Assembly: GCF_029774155.1 (NCBI RefSeq) | Contig: NZ_CP103833.1 | Coordinates: 2,202,747-2,266,746 of the forward strand | DNA from: Actinobacillus arthritidis | Lineage (GTDB): Bacteria; Pseudomonadota; Gammaproteobacteria; Enterobacterales; Pasteurellaceae | DNA: 64,000 nucleotides | Reading direction: 5' to 3' | Shown here: one piece after another, positions 1 to 8,450 of the stretch | How the letters are laid out: every line of letters starts with the position of its first letter | Numbering within the stretch: the first letter of the stretch is position 1 | The notes under the pieces: model-generated | Told to the model about the DNA's origin: nothing | Databases searched by the model: none | The model's input: only the letters and a program-made list of their open reading frames with translations | Translations under genes and position numbers: made by a program

Positions 1-79
1 TATGGCTATATCAATAAAGTTTCGGTTCTTTGCTAAAGCGACTTGAGCGGTTAGATTTTTAGCCAATATGAGGATTTAT

Positions 80-1087
80 ATGATGATTGTAAAAAAGTTC
101 TACTTTTTAACCGCTTGTTTAATGCTGTCAGCACAGACTTATGCGGTTGAGTTATTAAACGTTTCTTATGATCCGACCCGTGAGCTATACAAAGAATATA
201 ACCGCCTGTTTGCTGACTATTGGCAACAGCAAAGTGGTGAGCAGGTCACGATAAAAACGTCACATGGCGGATCCGGTAAACAGGCTCGGGCAGTGATTGA
301 CGGCTTGCAAGCAGATATTGTCAGCTTGGCATTAGCCGGCGATATTGATGCGTTGAACAAACATCAAGATCTTATTGATCCAAATTGGCAACAACGTTTG
401 GCGGAACGTAGCTTACCGTATTACTCAACTATTGTGTTTTTAGTGCGTAAAGGAAATCCAAAACAGATCTACGACTGGCAGGATTTAGTGCGAGATCCGA
501 GTATTGAAGTGATTACGCCAAATCCGAAAACTTCCGGCGGAGCAAGGTGGAATTTTTGGCCGCTTGGGCGTATGCAAAACAGCATTTTGGGACAGAGCAA
601 ACAGGCATTAGATTTTGTAAGCCAATTGTATAAGCAAGTGCCGGTATTAGATACCGGAGCAAGAGGGGCGACGATGAGCTTTATCCAGCGAGGCTTGGGT
701 GATGTCTTACTTGCTTGGGAAAATGAGGCTTATCTCGCTTTACAGGAAGAAGGCGGTGATCAGTTTGAAATAGTTACCCCAAAAGTTTCGATTGTCGCCG
801 AACCGCCAGTGGCTGTGGTAGATAAAGTGGTAGATAAAAAAGGCACTCGTAAACAAGCGGAGGCTTATCTGCAATATTTATACAGCGAAGCGACACAACG
901 CCTGATTGCCAAACATTATTATCGTCCTACAAGCGGTCCAATTTTAGCGGAGTTTCGCCAACAATTTCCGGATTTGACCTTGTTAAAAATGCACGAGGTT
1001 TTTGGTGGTGGTTGGGAATTGATTCAGCCGAAATTTTTTGATGACGGTGCGATCTTCGATCAAATTTTAGAAAAGATTTATCAATAA
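80..1087 (+). CDS. cysP: Sulfate ABC transporter periplasmic binding protein
   Basis: This is the periplasmic sulfate/thiosulfate-binding protein that delivers substrate to the CysTWA permease. The protein has 335 residues and opens with a signal peptide (two Met, Lys-Lys, hydrophobic core, likely cleavage after TYA). Family motifs are visible: SHGGSGKQARAV and ADIVSLAL near the N terminus, and PNPKTSGGARWNFWPLG in the middle, which line the anion pocket in this family. An ATG at position 68 is in frame, but GAGGA at 70-74 is correctly spaced for the ATG at 80 (or 83), so I start at 80. It heads a four-gene operon, with 18 bases to the permease gene. Whether it is CysP (thiosulfate) or Sbp (sulfate) cannot be settled by eye; the operon position favours CysP. 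An uptake signal lies inside the gene at 929-938. Confidence 0.9.
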   Translation: MMIVKKFYFLTACLMLSAQTYAVELLNVSYDPTRELYKEYNRLFADYWQQQSGEQVTIKTSHGGSGKQARAVIDGLQADIVSLALAGDIDALNKHQDLIDPNWQQRLAERSLPYYSTIVFLVRKGNPKQIYDWQDLVRDPSIEVITPNPKTSGGARWNFWPLGRMQNSILGQSKQALDFVSQLYKQVPVLDTGARGATMSFIQRGLGDVLLAWENEAYLALQEEGGDQFEIVTPKVSIVAEPPVAVVDKVVDKKGTRKQAEAYLQYLYSEATQRLIAKHYYRPTSGPILAEFRQQFPDLTLLKMHEVFGGGWELIQPKFFDDGAIFDQILEKIYQ

Positions 1088-1105
1088 ATAGGCTAAGGAA
1101 ATATT

Positions 1106-1918
1106 ATGCGACAAACTCGAATTATTCCCGGTTTTAATCTTTCGTTAGGCTACACGCTGACCTTTTTAAGTCTTGTCGTACTGATTCCGTTAGCTGGTCT
1201 ATTTATCTTTTCCGCTCAAATTTCTGCTGAGCAATTTCTCAAATTAATTACCAGCCGACAGTTATTATTGGCATTAGGCTTGTCTTTTAAAAGCGCATTT
1301 AGTGCCGCGTTGCTGAACAGTTTTATCGGCTTGCTGTTGGCATGGGTATTGGTGCGTTATCAGTTTTGGGGTAAGCGTTTGATGGATACGTTTATTGATA
1401 TGCCGTTTGCGCTCCCGACTGCGGTGGCAGGCATTGCTCTCACGGCAATTTATTCTCGCAACGGTATTATCGGGCAATTTTTTGAAACGAAGATCGCTTA
1501 TAGTTCACTGGGCATTACTTTAGCTCTCTTGTTTGTCACTTTGCCTTTTGTAGTGCGAACGCTACAACCGGTGTTGGAAGACTTACCGAAGGATGTGGAA
1601 GAAGCGGCGGAAATTTTAGGTGCGAGCCCGTTTCAAACCTTTCGCTATGTGATTTTTCCGGCAATTTTACCGGCTTGGATCACCGGTTTTACCCTTGCTT
1701 TTGCACGGGGCATCGGTGAATACGGTTCGGTCGTATTTATTTCCGGTAATTTACCGTTTAGAACCGAAATTCTACCGCTGGTGATTATGTCAAAACTGGA
1801 TCAATATGATTATATCGGTGCGGCAACCATTGGTGCATTAATGCTAATCATCTCATTTGTACTGATTTTTGTGATCAACCTAATTCAGCGTTACTTCGCG
1901 AAGCGGACAGCAAAATAA
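1106..1918 (+). CDS. cysT: Sulfate ABC transporter permease CysT
   Basis: This is one of the two inner-membrane permease subunits of the sulfate/thiosulfate importer. It has 270 residues, about six hydrophobic segments, and the EAA loop that contacts the ATPase (EEAAEILGASPFQTFRYVIF at roughly residues 160-180). ALPTAVAGIAL precedes it, as is usual in CysT/CysU. It sits 18 bases after cysP and 12 bases before cysW, so the genes are surely cotranscribed. The reading frame is intact. Confidence 0.93.
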   Translation: MRQTRIIPGFNLSLGYTLTFLSLVVLIPLAGLFIFSAQISAEQFLKLITSRQLLLALGLSFKSAFSAALLNSFIGLLLAWVLVRYQFWGKRLMDTFIDMPFALPTAVAGIALTAIYSRNGIIGQFFETKIAYSSLGITLALLFVTLPFVVRTLQPVLEDLPKDVEEAAEILGASPFQTFRYVIFPAILPAWITGFTLAFARGIGEYGSVVFISGNLPFRTEILPLVIMSKLDQYDYIGAATIGALMLIISFVLIFVINLIQRYFAKRTAK

Positions 1919-1930
1919 GAGGAAAGAAAT

Positions 1931-2742
1931 ATGCAAAATTCACTCAAAAAACGACCGCTTACTGAAACGCTCTTGATTGGTATAGCGATGATCTTATTCA
2001 TTGTTTTCTTACTGTTACCGTTATTAGTTGTCATCTCACAAGGTTTGGCTAAGGGGCTAGATTTTTTCATTGCCTCAATCAGCGAACAAGATACGCTTGT
2101 CGCCCTAAAACTAACCTTATTAGTCGCGGCAATTGCCGTACCGCTTAATGTGATTTTCGGGATTGCTTCGCTTGGGCGGTGACTAAATATCAATTTAAAG
2201 GCAGACAATTTTTATTAACACTCATTGATCTACCTTTTTCGATTTCACCGGTGGTGGCAGGACTGATTTACGTATTGTTATTCGGGGCACAAAGTTGGCT
2301 GTATCCGCACTTACAAGCGGTCGATTTTCAAATTGTTTATGCGATTCCGGGCATTATTTTAGCTACCTTATTTGTTTCCGTCCCTTTTGTGGCTCGAGAA
2401 CTGATTCCAATTATGGAAGCACAAGGCACTACCGAAGAAGAAGCGGCAGTATTAGGTGCAAATGGCTGGCAAATTTTCTATCACGTTACTTTACCGAATA
2501 TCAAATGGGCGTTATTACACGGTGTGGTGCTTTGTACCGCCCGTGCGTTAGGCGAATTTGGGGCGGTTTCGGTAGTATCTGGGCATATTCGCGGATTAAC
2601 CAATACCTTACCGCCGCAAATTGAGATTTTATACAACGAATACAATATCGTGGCGGCATTTTCGGTTGCGATTTTATTACTCGGTTTATCTTTAATTTTA
2701 TTATTTCTTCGTCAATGGACAGAGGCGAGATTAGCACGATAG
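1931..2742 (+). CDS. cysW: Sulfate ABC transporter permease CysW, frameshifted
   Basis: This is the second permease subunit of the sulfate importer. The first frame runs 1931-2182 and the rest is read in another frame to 2742. The break is at about 2172: as written the protein ends FGIASLGR, but one extra G (TCGCTT read as TCGGCTT) gives [16 protein letters not shown] and an unbroken protein of about 270 residues. The second half holds the EAA loop ([20 protein letters not shown]) and the downstream [17 protein letters not shown] segment. The neighbours are intact and tightly spaced, so a sequencing error is more likely than a real pseudogene, although a natural mutation would abolish sulfate uptake. 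Confidence 0.85.
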
Positions 2743-2752
2743 TGGGGCAGAT

Positions 2753-3823
2753 ATGGCAATTAGCGTTAAACAAATTAATAAAACATTCAATCAATTCCAA
2801 GCACTCAATAATATTGATTTTACTATTCAAAATGGTGAATTAACTGCCTTACTCGGACCTTCAGGCTGTGGAAAAACTACCTTACTACGTATTATTGCCG
2901 GACTGGAAACCGCAACAAGCGGTCAAATTTTGTTTGATGATTGCGATGTAACCCGACTTTCGGCAAAAGAACGGGATATCGGCTTTGTATTTCAGCATTA
3001 TGCACTTTTTCGTCATATGACGATTGCTGACAATATCGCTTTCGGCTTACGAATGAAACCGAAACAAGAACGTTTGTCAGAGGCTGAAATTCAAGCAAAA
3101 GTTAAACATCTTTTGGAGCTGATTCAGCTGGAACATATTGGCGGACGTTATCCCGATCAGCTTTCCGGTGGTCAGCGTCAGCGAGTTGCCTTGGCAAGAG
3201 CCATTGCAACTGAACCGAAAGTGTTATTGTTAGACGAACCGTTCGGTGCTTTAGATGCGAAAGTGCGTAAAGATTTACGCCGTTGGTCGCGTGATTTCCA
3301 TCATGAGATTAATCTCACCAGTATTTTTGTCACTCATGATCAAGATGAGGCATTGGAAGTATCGGATAAGATTATTTTGATGAATAAAGGTCAAATTGAA
3401 CAAATCGGCACGCCGGAACAGGTTTATAAACAGCCCAAAAGTGCGTTTGTGGCAAATTTTCTAGGGGATGTGAATATCTTACATGGTTATATTTTAGCCG
3501 GTGTATTACATATTGATACGTTTAACAAGCCGATCGAACAATGTTATCTTGCCGATGATGTGGTGGTGTATGTACGTCCGCACGAAATTGCCATTAGTAA
3601 AACGTATAAAGAAAATTCGTTGAAAGGGATTATCTCCCGAGTACATACCGCAGGCCCCACGGTATTTTTAGAAGTGTTACATAAAAATCACGAACCGATA
3701 GAAATATCTGTCAGTTATGCTCAATTTGGACAAGAACAATTTGCTGTGGGTGATGAAGTCTATTTCCAACCATTATTACTCAATTTCTTTGTGCAAAATG
3801 AATTGATTGAATTTATGATTTAA
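2753..3823 (+). CDS. cysA: Sulfate ABC transporter ATP-binding protein CysA
   Basis: This is the cytoplasmic ATPase that drives sulfate/thiosulfate import. It has 356 residues. Walker A is [11 protein letters not shown] (about residues 32-42), the ABC signature is [15 protein letters not shown], Walker B is [12 protein letters not shown], and the switch histidine lies in [14 protein letters not shown]. The C-terminal third is the usual TOBE-like regulatory domain. It starts 10 bases after cysW and closes the operon. An uptake signal lies inside at 2915-2924. Confidence 0.94.
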   Translation: MAISVKQINKTFNQFQALNNIDFTIQNGELTALLGPSGCGKTTLLRIIAGLETATSGQILFDDCDVTRLSAKERDIGFVFQHYALFRHMTIADNIAFGLRMKPKQERLSEAEIQAKVKHLLELIQLEHIGGRYPDQLSGGQRQRVALARAIATEPKVLLLDEPFGALDAKVRKDLRRWSRDFHHEINLTSIFVTHDQDEALEVSDKIILMNKGQIEQIGTPEQVYKQPKSAFVANFLGDVNILHGYILAGVLHIDTFNKPIEQCYLADDVVVYVRPHEIAISKTYKENSLKGIISRVHTAGPTVFLEVLHKNHEPIEISVSYAQFGQEQFAVGDEVYFQPLLLNFFVQNELIEFMI

Positions 3824-3931
3824 TGGTTCTAAAGAATAAATTATATAGTGTAAATTATGTTTTTTTCTGTATGAATTTCATATATATTGAAAATAATATT
3901 ATTTTATATTCATTATATATTTGGAGATTCT

Positions 3932-5048
3932 ATGAAAAAATCTAATTTAGCTCTTACAGTCTTATTCGCATTAGGCGTTACAGCTTGTGGTAGCAGTGGC
4001 GGTGGTTCTAGTAGTGATAGTATAAAAACTACCGATACATTAACCAATAAGGATAAAGTGGTTAATATTGCTAAAGCGGATAAACCTACATCTCAAAACA
4101 ATACATCAGCAAGAGAAACAAATACACCAGTTTCTCAAGACAGTCCAGCAAGCAGAAACAAATACACCAGTTTCTCAAGACAGTCCAGCGACAGAAACAA
4201 ATACACCAGTTTCTCAAGACAGTCCAGCAAGCAGAAACAAATACACCAGTTTCTCAAGACAGTCCAGCAAGCAGAAACAAATACACCAGTTTCTCAAGAC
4301 AGTCCAGCAAGCAGAAACAAATACACCAGTCTCTCAAGATAGTCCATCAGCAAGACAGCTTACTGGCGAAAAAGAACAGGTAGATGATGTGGAGGCCGCT
4401 TATACTCAAGATAAATTGATAGTCGGAAGTGGATATATTATCCCTAAAGTAGAAGGTTCAGTACAGAAAGTAAGTCTTTCTGCTAATGAAAAGAGTGATT
4501 TCGGATCAATTGTTGTAGAAGGTAAAAGTATTCCTTTACTTGTTGATAACTTCAATGGTAATACTATTCGAGTATCTTCAAATAATATGGTTCGAGATAT
4601 AACAAAACAAGAACATACCGCTTGGGGATTAGTTTGGGAGCAAGGTTTAGATAACCAATACTTAATTACTCAAGGGATGAATGAAACTAAAGATATGCCG
4701 GCTACAGGTATTTATACCTATAAAGGTTCAGCCGTACAATTTACTGGTGTTGGAAGTACTATTGATGTAAATAGTGCGGAAAGACGAGATGATGCAGAAT
4801 TTAAGGCAGACTTCATACACAAAACTTTTGCAGGGATTATCCCTCAAAAAGATATTAATGCACCTATTATTTTGGCCGGGGAAATTAAGAATAACACATT
4901 TGCTGGTGAAAGTAGTGAAGGGGTAAAAACGAAAGGCGGTTTCTTTGGAGCTGAAGCAAGTGAGTTAATTGGTGATTATATTCGCACAGATAAAGATAAA
5001 CTCGTGATAGGTGTCTTTGGTGCGAAAAAACAACCAAAAGAGTTTTAA
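3932..5048 (+). CDS. Surface lipoprotein, TbpB-like barrel domain, repeat-interrupted
   Basis: This is a predicted lipoprotein. The start at 3932 follows GGAG at 3923-3926 and gives a lipoprotein signal (MKKSNLALTVLF, then GVTAC as lipobox). A Gly/Ser-rich linker follows, then tandem repeats (4115 onward) encoding ETNTPVSQDSPA, then about 225 residues resembling the C-terminal barrel of transferrin-binding-protein-B-like, Slam-exported lipoproteins: FAGIIPQ, LAGEIKNNTFAGES, KGGFFGAEASELIG, VIGVFGAKK at the end. As written the frames do not join: the start frame hits a TAG in the sixth repeat and ends at 4342, while the barrel is read in another frame through 5048. Removing one 40-bp unit would join them exactly. 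No Slam gene is nearby. The ligand is unknown. It follows cysA by 108 AT-rich bases that presumably hold its own promoter. Confidence 0.75.
4115..4341 (+). repeat. Six tandem 39-40 bp repeats inside lipoprotein gene
   Basis: Copies begin at 4115, 4155, 4194, 4234, 4274 and 4314. Copies 1, 3, 4 and 5 are 40 bp and apparently identical; copy 2 is 39 bp (GCGACA in place of GCAAGCA); copy 6 is diverged (a C-to-T change makes CAAGATAG). Because 40 is not divisible by three, each 40-bp copy moves the reading frame by one. From copy 1 to copy 6 is 199 bases; deleting one 40-bp copy gives 159, which is in frame. Confidence 0.95.
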
Positions 5049-5063
5049 TTTTTTATAAGCTCT

Positions 5064-5105
5064 GCGATTAAATTTGCCTATAACTGGCAAATTTAATCGC
5101 TTTTT
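5064..5105 (+). terminator. Intrinsic terminator after the lipoprotein gene
   Basis: A perfect 15-bp stem (5064-5078 with 5086-5100), a 7-base loop and a run of five T. It ends the lipoprotein transcript, and its run of T overlaps the end of the convergent birA gene. Confidence 0.85.
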
Positions 5106-5880
5106 ATGATAATGTTGACTCTGCTCTTAACGACATTTCCCCAATCCCAAATGGTGTAATCACACCATTTTGATCAAGTAGTAATTCGCCATGTCGGTTG
5201 ATACCACGTGAAATACCGTGAATTTCGTTGCCTTCAGTTACCAGTTTTACTGCTTGATCTCGAAAAATATCAAACATTTGCCAACGCTCTGCGTAGTGGT
5301 CAAAGCCGACAAGCGGATAAATTTTGAGATTTTTTTGTAATTCATAAGCCAATCGACAAACAAGCGTATTACGATCAAATTGGTAATGTGATAAATCAGA
5401 CCACGCTTGGGTGACGATATTTGCGTCTACTTGGGTCATACCCAAATTTAAACCGATACCGATCACTAAATGGATTCCGCTACGATCCACTTTAGTTTCA
5501 ATCAGAATCCCACCCATTTTTTTACCACAATAATAAACATCATTCGGCCATTTGATTTGGATATTTTCAACCTGTTGTGCTTGCAAACTTTCGGCAATAA
5601 TCAGCGAAATCACCAAACTCAAAGAGGATATATGTGCGGCGTCTTCAGTCGGGTAATGCCACAAAATCGAAAAATAGACATTTTCGCTTTGCGGTGAATA
5701 CCAAGTACGCCCACGTCGGCCTCTACCGGCGGTTTGTTGCTCAGCCAAACAAACCGAGCCTTGTGGTAGGCTTTGATAATGTTTGAGCAAATATTCGTTG
5801 GTCGAATCAATTTCATCAAACACTATAGTTTGTCCGCATAATAATGCGTCTTGGATCTGAGATTGGTTTAATTTGCTCAT
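5104..5880 (-). CDS. birA: Biotin-protein ligase, catalytic-only form
   Basis: The enzyme activates biotin with ATP and attaches it to the biotin carrier protein AccB. It has 258 residues. Visible motifs are DEIDSTNEYLL, the biotinyl-AMP loop GRGRRGRTWYSP, the lysine motif KWPNDVYYCGKKMGGILIE, and a small C-terminal SH3-like domain. It is shorter than the E. coli protein (about 320 residues) because the N-terminal DNA-binding winged helix is absent, so it should not act as the biotin-operon repressor. It begins 8 bases after the true stop of murB and is probably cotranscribed with it. Its substrate gene accB is also in this window, at 32.1-32.6 kb. Confidence 0.92.
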   Translation of the reverse strand: MSKLNQSQIQDALLCGQTIVFDEIDSTNEYLLKHYQSLPQGSVCLAEQQTAGRGRRGRTWYSPQSENVYFSILWHYPTEDAAHISSLSLVISLIIAESLQAQQVENIQIKWPNDVYYCGKKMGGILIETKVDRSGIHLVIGIGLNLGMTQVDANIVTQAWSDLSHYQFDRNTLVCRLAYELQKNLKIYPLVGFDHYAERWQMFDIFRDQAVKLVTEGNEIHGISRGINRHGELLLDQNGVITPFGIGEMSLRAESTLS

Positions 5881-5888
5881 AACTTTAG

Positions 5889-6921
5889 TTATCTCGTAAC
5901 TTCTTCGCTATTCACTTCGCCATTTTTGCCCATAAAACGCACTTCCGGATGTAGCTCAACCCCAAATTTTTCACGCACACGACGACGTACTTCTTTCGCT
6001 AATGCCACTACGTCTGAACCAGTCCGCTTGCTGATTAATTAGTACCAACGCTTGTTTTTCATGTACCGCCGCACCGCCGACTTGGAAGCCTTTCAATTCA
6101 CATTGGTCAATCAACCAACCTGCCGCCAATTTGACTGTGCCGTCCGTTTGCGGATAGTTTGGAATATTCGGGTAAGCGGTCTGAATTTGGGCAAATTTTG
6201 CGGCCTCAATGACAGGGTTCTTAAAGAAACTACCGGCATTACCAAATTCATCCGGATTCGGTAATTTTGCCGAACGTATGGCACACACTTCGTCAAACAC
6301 TTGTTGAGCCGTTACGGTTTGTGGATCAAATTGTGTTAATGAGCCGTAACTTAATACTGGTTGCCACGCTTTCGCTAATTTTATTCCAACCGAAAGAATC
6401 GCAAATTCGTCTTTGTATTGGTGCTTAAACACGCTTTCACGATAGCCAAATTGGCACTCTGATTTGGTTAAACGGAATATTTCGCCCGTGCGTAAATTCA
6501 GTACCTCGACAAAATCACACACACGTTCAAATTCCACCCCGTAAGCACCGATATTTTGAATAGGTGCAGAACCGGCAACCCCCGGAATTAAGGCTAAATT
6601 TTCCAATCCGGCGATATTGTTTGCTAAGGTCCATTTTACTAACTCATGCCAATTTTCGCCGCCTTGCACATGCAAATAGTGGAACTGCTCATCTTCGTGA
6701 TGTTCGATACCTTTTAATTTGTTAATCAATACGCAACCGTCAAAATCATCTAAAAAGATAACATTTGAGCCTTGTCCTAAAATCAGTACCGGCTGGTGAT
6801 TGTTAACGGCAGTTTGCCATTCGTTAAGTAATTGTTCGGCACGGCTAAATTCAACGATTTTGTTTGCATTTGCCGCTAAATGAAAAGTATGGAAAGGAGT
6901 TAAACTGTGTTTCATTTTCAT
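5889..6921 (-). CDS. murB: UDP-N-acetylenolpyruvoylglucosamine reductase, frameshifted
   Basis: MurB reduces UDP-GlcNAc-enolpyruvate to UDP-MurNAc using NADPH and FAD, in the cytoplasmic stage of peptidoglycan synthesis. FAD-binding motifs are visible ([30 protein letters not shown]), as are FGYRESVFK and the catalytic serine in NAGSFFKNP. The uninterrupted frame runs only from 6921 to 5971 and ends in a nonsense tail ([13 protein letters not shown]). After a one-base shift at about 6016-6030 the frame reads [14 protein letters not shown] through [14 protein letters not shown] and stops at 5889-5891, giving about 343 residues, the normal length. MurB is essential, so the shift is very likely a sequence error. 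Confidence 0.88.
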
Positions 6922-7007
6922 GTATCAGTGAATAAAAAGTATAAAAGAGTGTATCACAAACATGATTGAAATAGAGTAGTTGTCTTGAACTTAGAGATAA
7001 AAAATAA

Positions 7008-7029
7008 CCCTCTTACCGAAGTAAGAGGG
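7008..7029 (-). terminator. Intrinsic terminator of ompA
   Basis: A perfect 9-bp stem (CCCTCTTAC at 7008-7016, GTAAGAGGG at 7021-7029) with a 4-base loop, followed on the minus strand by a T-rich tract. It lies about 30 bases after the ompA stop. Confidence 0.85.
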
Positions 7030-7060
7030 CTATATATTCAACTTGAAGAAGTTAACTTAA

Positions 7061-8141
7061 TTACATAGTTACTTCTTTTGAGCCTTGTACTTGAACTTCA
7101 ACACGACGGTCAGGTGCTAAACAAGCAATTAATGCTTTACGACCTTTAACTGCGTCACAAGTTGCACCCGTTACTGGGTTAGCTTCACCGTAACCTACAG
7201 CAGTTACGTTTGCGACCGGAGTACCTTTAGAAACGATGTAGTTAGCTACAGTTTCAGCACGACGTTGTGAAAGTTTTAAGTTTGAAGCTTCTTTACCGAT
7301 ACGGTCTGTATAACCATTAACTTGGATAGCGCGTTCGCTAAACCAGCGTTGTTGATTTCAGTTTGCATTGCATCTAAAGCTGTTGCTTCATGACCGGTTT
7401 TAAGTTTGCTTTACCGAATGCGAATAATACGTCAGAACTGAATGCGAAGTTTTTAGTTTCAACGGTTGGAGCAACCGGTGCCGCACCTTGACCGAAACGA
7501 TATGATAAACCTGCAGATACAGAACTGATATCTGGACGATAGTCAGTTGCACCCATACGGTTTAATGTCGCTTGGCTTGCTTTACCTGCGTTGTTTAACC
7601 ATTGGTATTCAACACGTGCTTGCTAATTCTGGAAGAATTGCGTACTCAACACCAGCACCTAAAATTAGAGAGCTTTGGAAGCGGTGTGTTTTCACTTTTT
7701 CTAAGCTAGCGTTGTATGTTTTGTATGAGTTATTTACTAATGCGATACCAGCTTTACCGTAAACATCTAAGTTAGGTAATACTTCGTAGCTAGGTTTTAA
7801 TGCAATAGTTGTACCGTGTGTTGCGTGACGGAAAGTTTTCTTGTCAGCTTTACCGTGTGGTTTTTCAGTACCACGTACACGGCCGAAATATTCATAACCA
7901 ACTTCTGTCGCTAAACCAAATTTGTTTTGGTTTAAGATTTGGTAACCACCAAATACCCCGTAAGTTACAGAGTTTTTGTTGATTCCGTATTGACCGTTTT
8001 TGGCGCATCTAATTGCTCGATACCGTCATGAAATGATGCCCAACCAGCTTTTGCACCAGCATAAAAGGTGTTTTGCTCTGGAGTCGCTTGAGCTACTGCG
8101 GCGACTGATAATACTGCTAATGCAACTAATGATTTTTTCAT
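7061..8141 (-). CDS. ompA: OmpA/P5-type outer membrane protein, four frameshifts
   Basis: This is the heat-modifiable major porin-like protein: an N-terminal 8-strand barrel and a C-terminal peptidoglycan-binding OmpA domain. Reading across the shifts gives a signal peptide ([15 protein letters not shown], cleavage after AQA), barrel segments such as [15 protein letters not shown] and [31 protein letters not shown], then the OmpA-C motifs [38 protein letters not shown] and [16 protein letters not shown]. The breaks lie near 7999 (run of T), 7625, 7394 and 7330. The last is repaired by adding one G to make GCGGCT. Four shifts in one abundant outer-membrane protein argue for poor sequence, not decay. 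The intended length is about 360 residues. Confidence 0.88.
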
Positions 8142-8450
8142 TTTGATGATCCTCTAATTTTTATCGTCATCTAATTAAAGACATCCCTTCCATAAAGGGA
8201 TAACGAATAAAGGCGGTCGCTTTATTTCTATCGCTATATAAAAATAATACAGCCTTTATTACTGTTATTGTATCAAATAAAATTTTAAAAATACAATATA
8301 ACCTATAATTAAGGGCATTTTTTGTAAGAAAAAAGCATAAAAATCATGGTTTTCTTTGCTTTTTAGCATAAAACAGTCTAGTTATTAAACTTTTTGCTGA
8401 TTCTGTGTACAAAAATGCCCTGTCATTTTATAAATCGCCTTTAAACGGTA
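8142..8450. other. Intergenic region, ompA leader and autotransporter 3' end
   Basis: A 309-base AT-rich gap. It holds the ompA ribosome site (GAGGATC just upstream of the ATG on the minus strand), a long apparent 5' leader of about 120 bases, and the candidate promoter listed separately. I see no open frame of interest and no strong terminator for the upstream autotransporter gene. Confidence 0.6.
8267..8296 (-). promoter_or_regulatory. Candidate ompA promoter
   Basis: On the minus strand TTGTAT (8291-8296) and TACAAT (8267-8272) are 18 bases apart, a fair sigma-70 match. It would give a leader of roughly 120 bases before the ompA ATG. Spacing and position are plausible, but nothing else confirms it. 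Confidence 0.45.

Noticed and set aside
4115..4341. CRISPR-like array
   Set aside because: Units are directly adjacent with no spacers, they encode peptide repeats, and no cas genes are present.
7061..8141. OmpA as a true pseudogene
   Set aside because: Four separate one-base shifts with otherwise perfect domain sequence, strong promoter and terminator fit sequence error better than decay.
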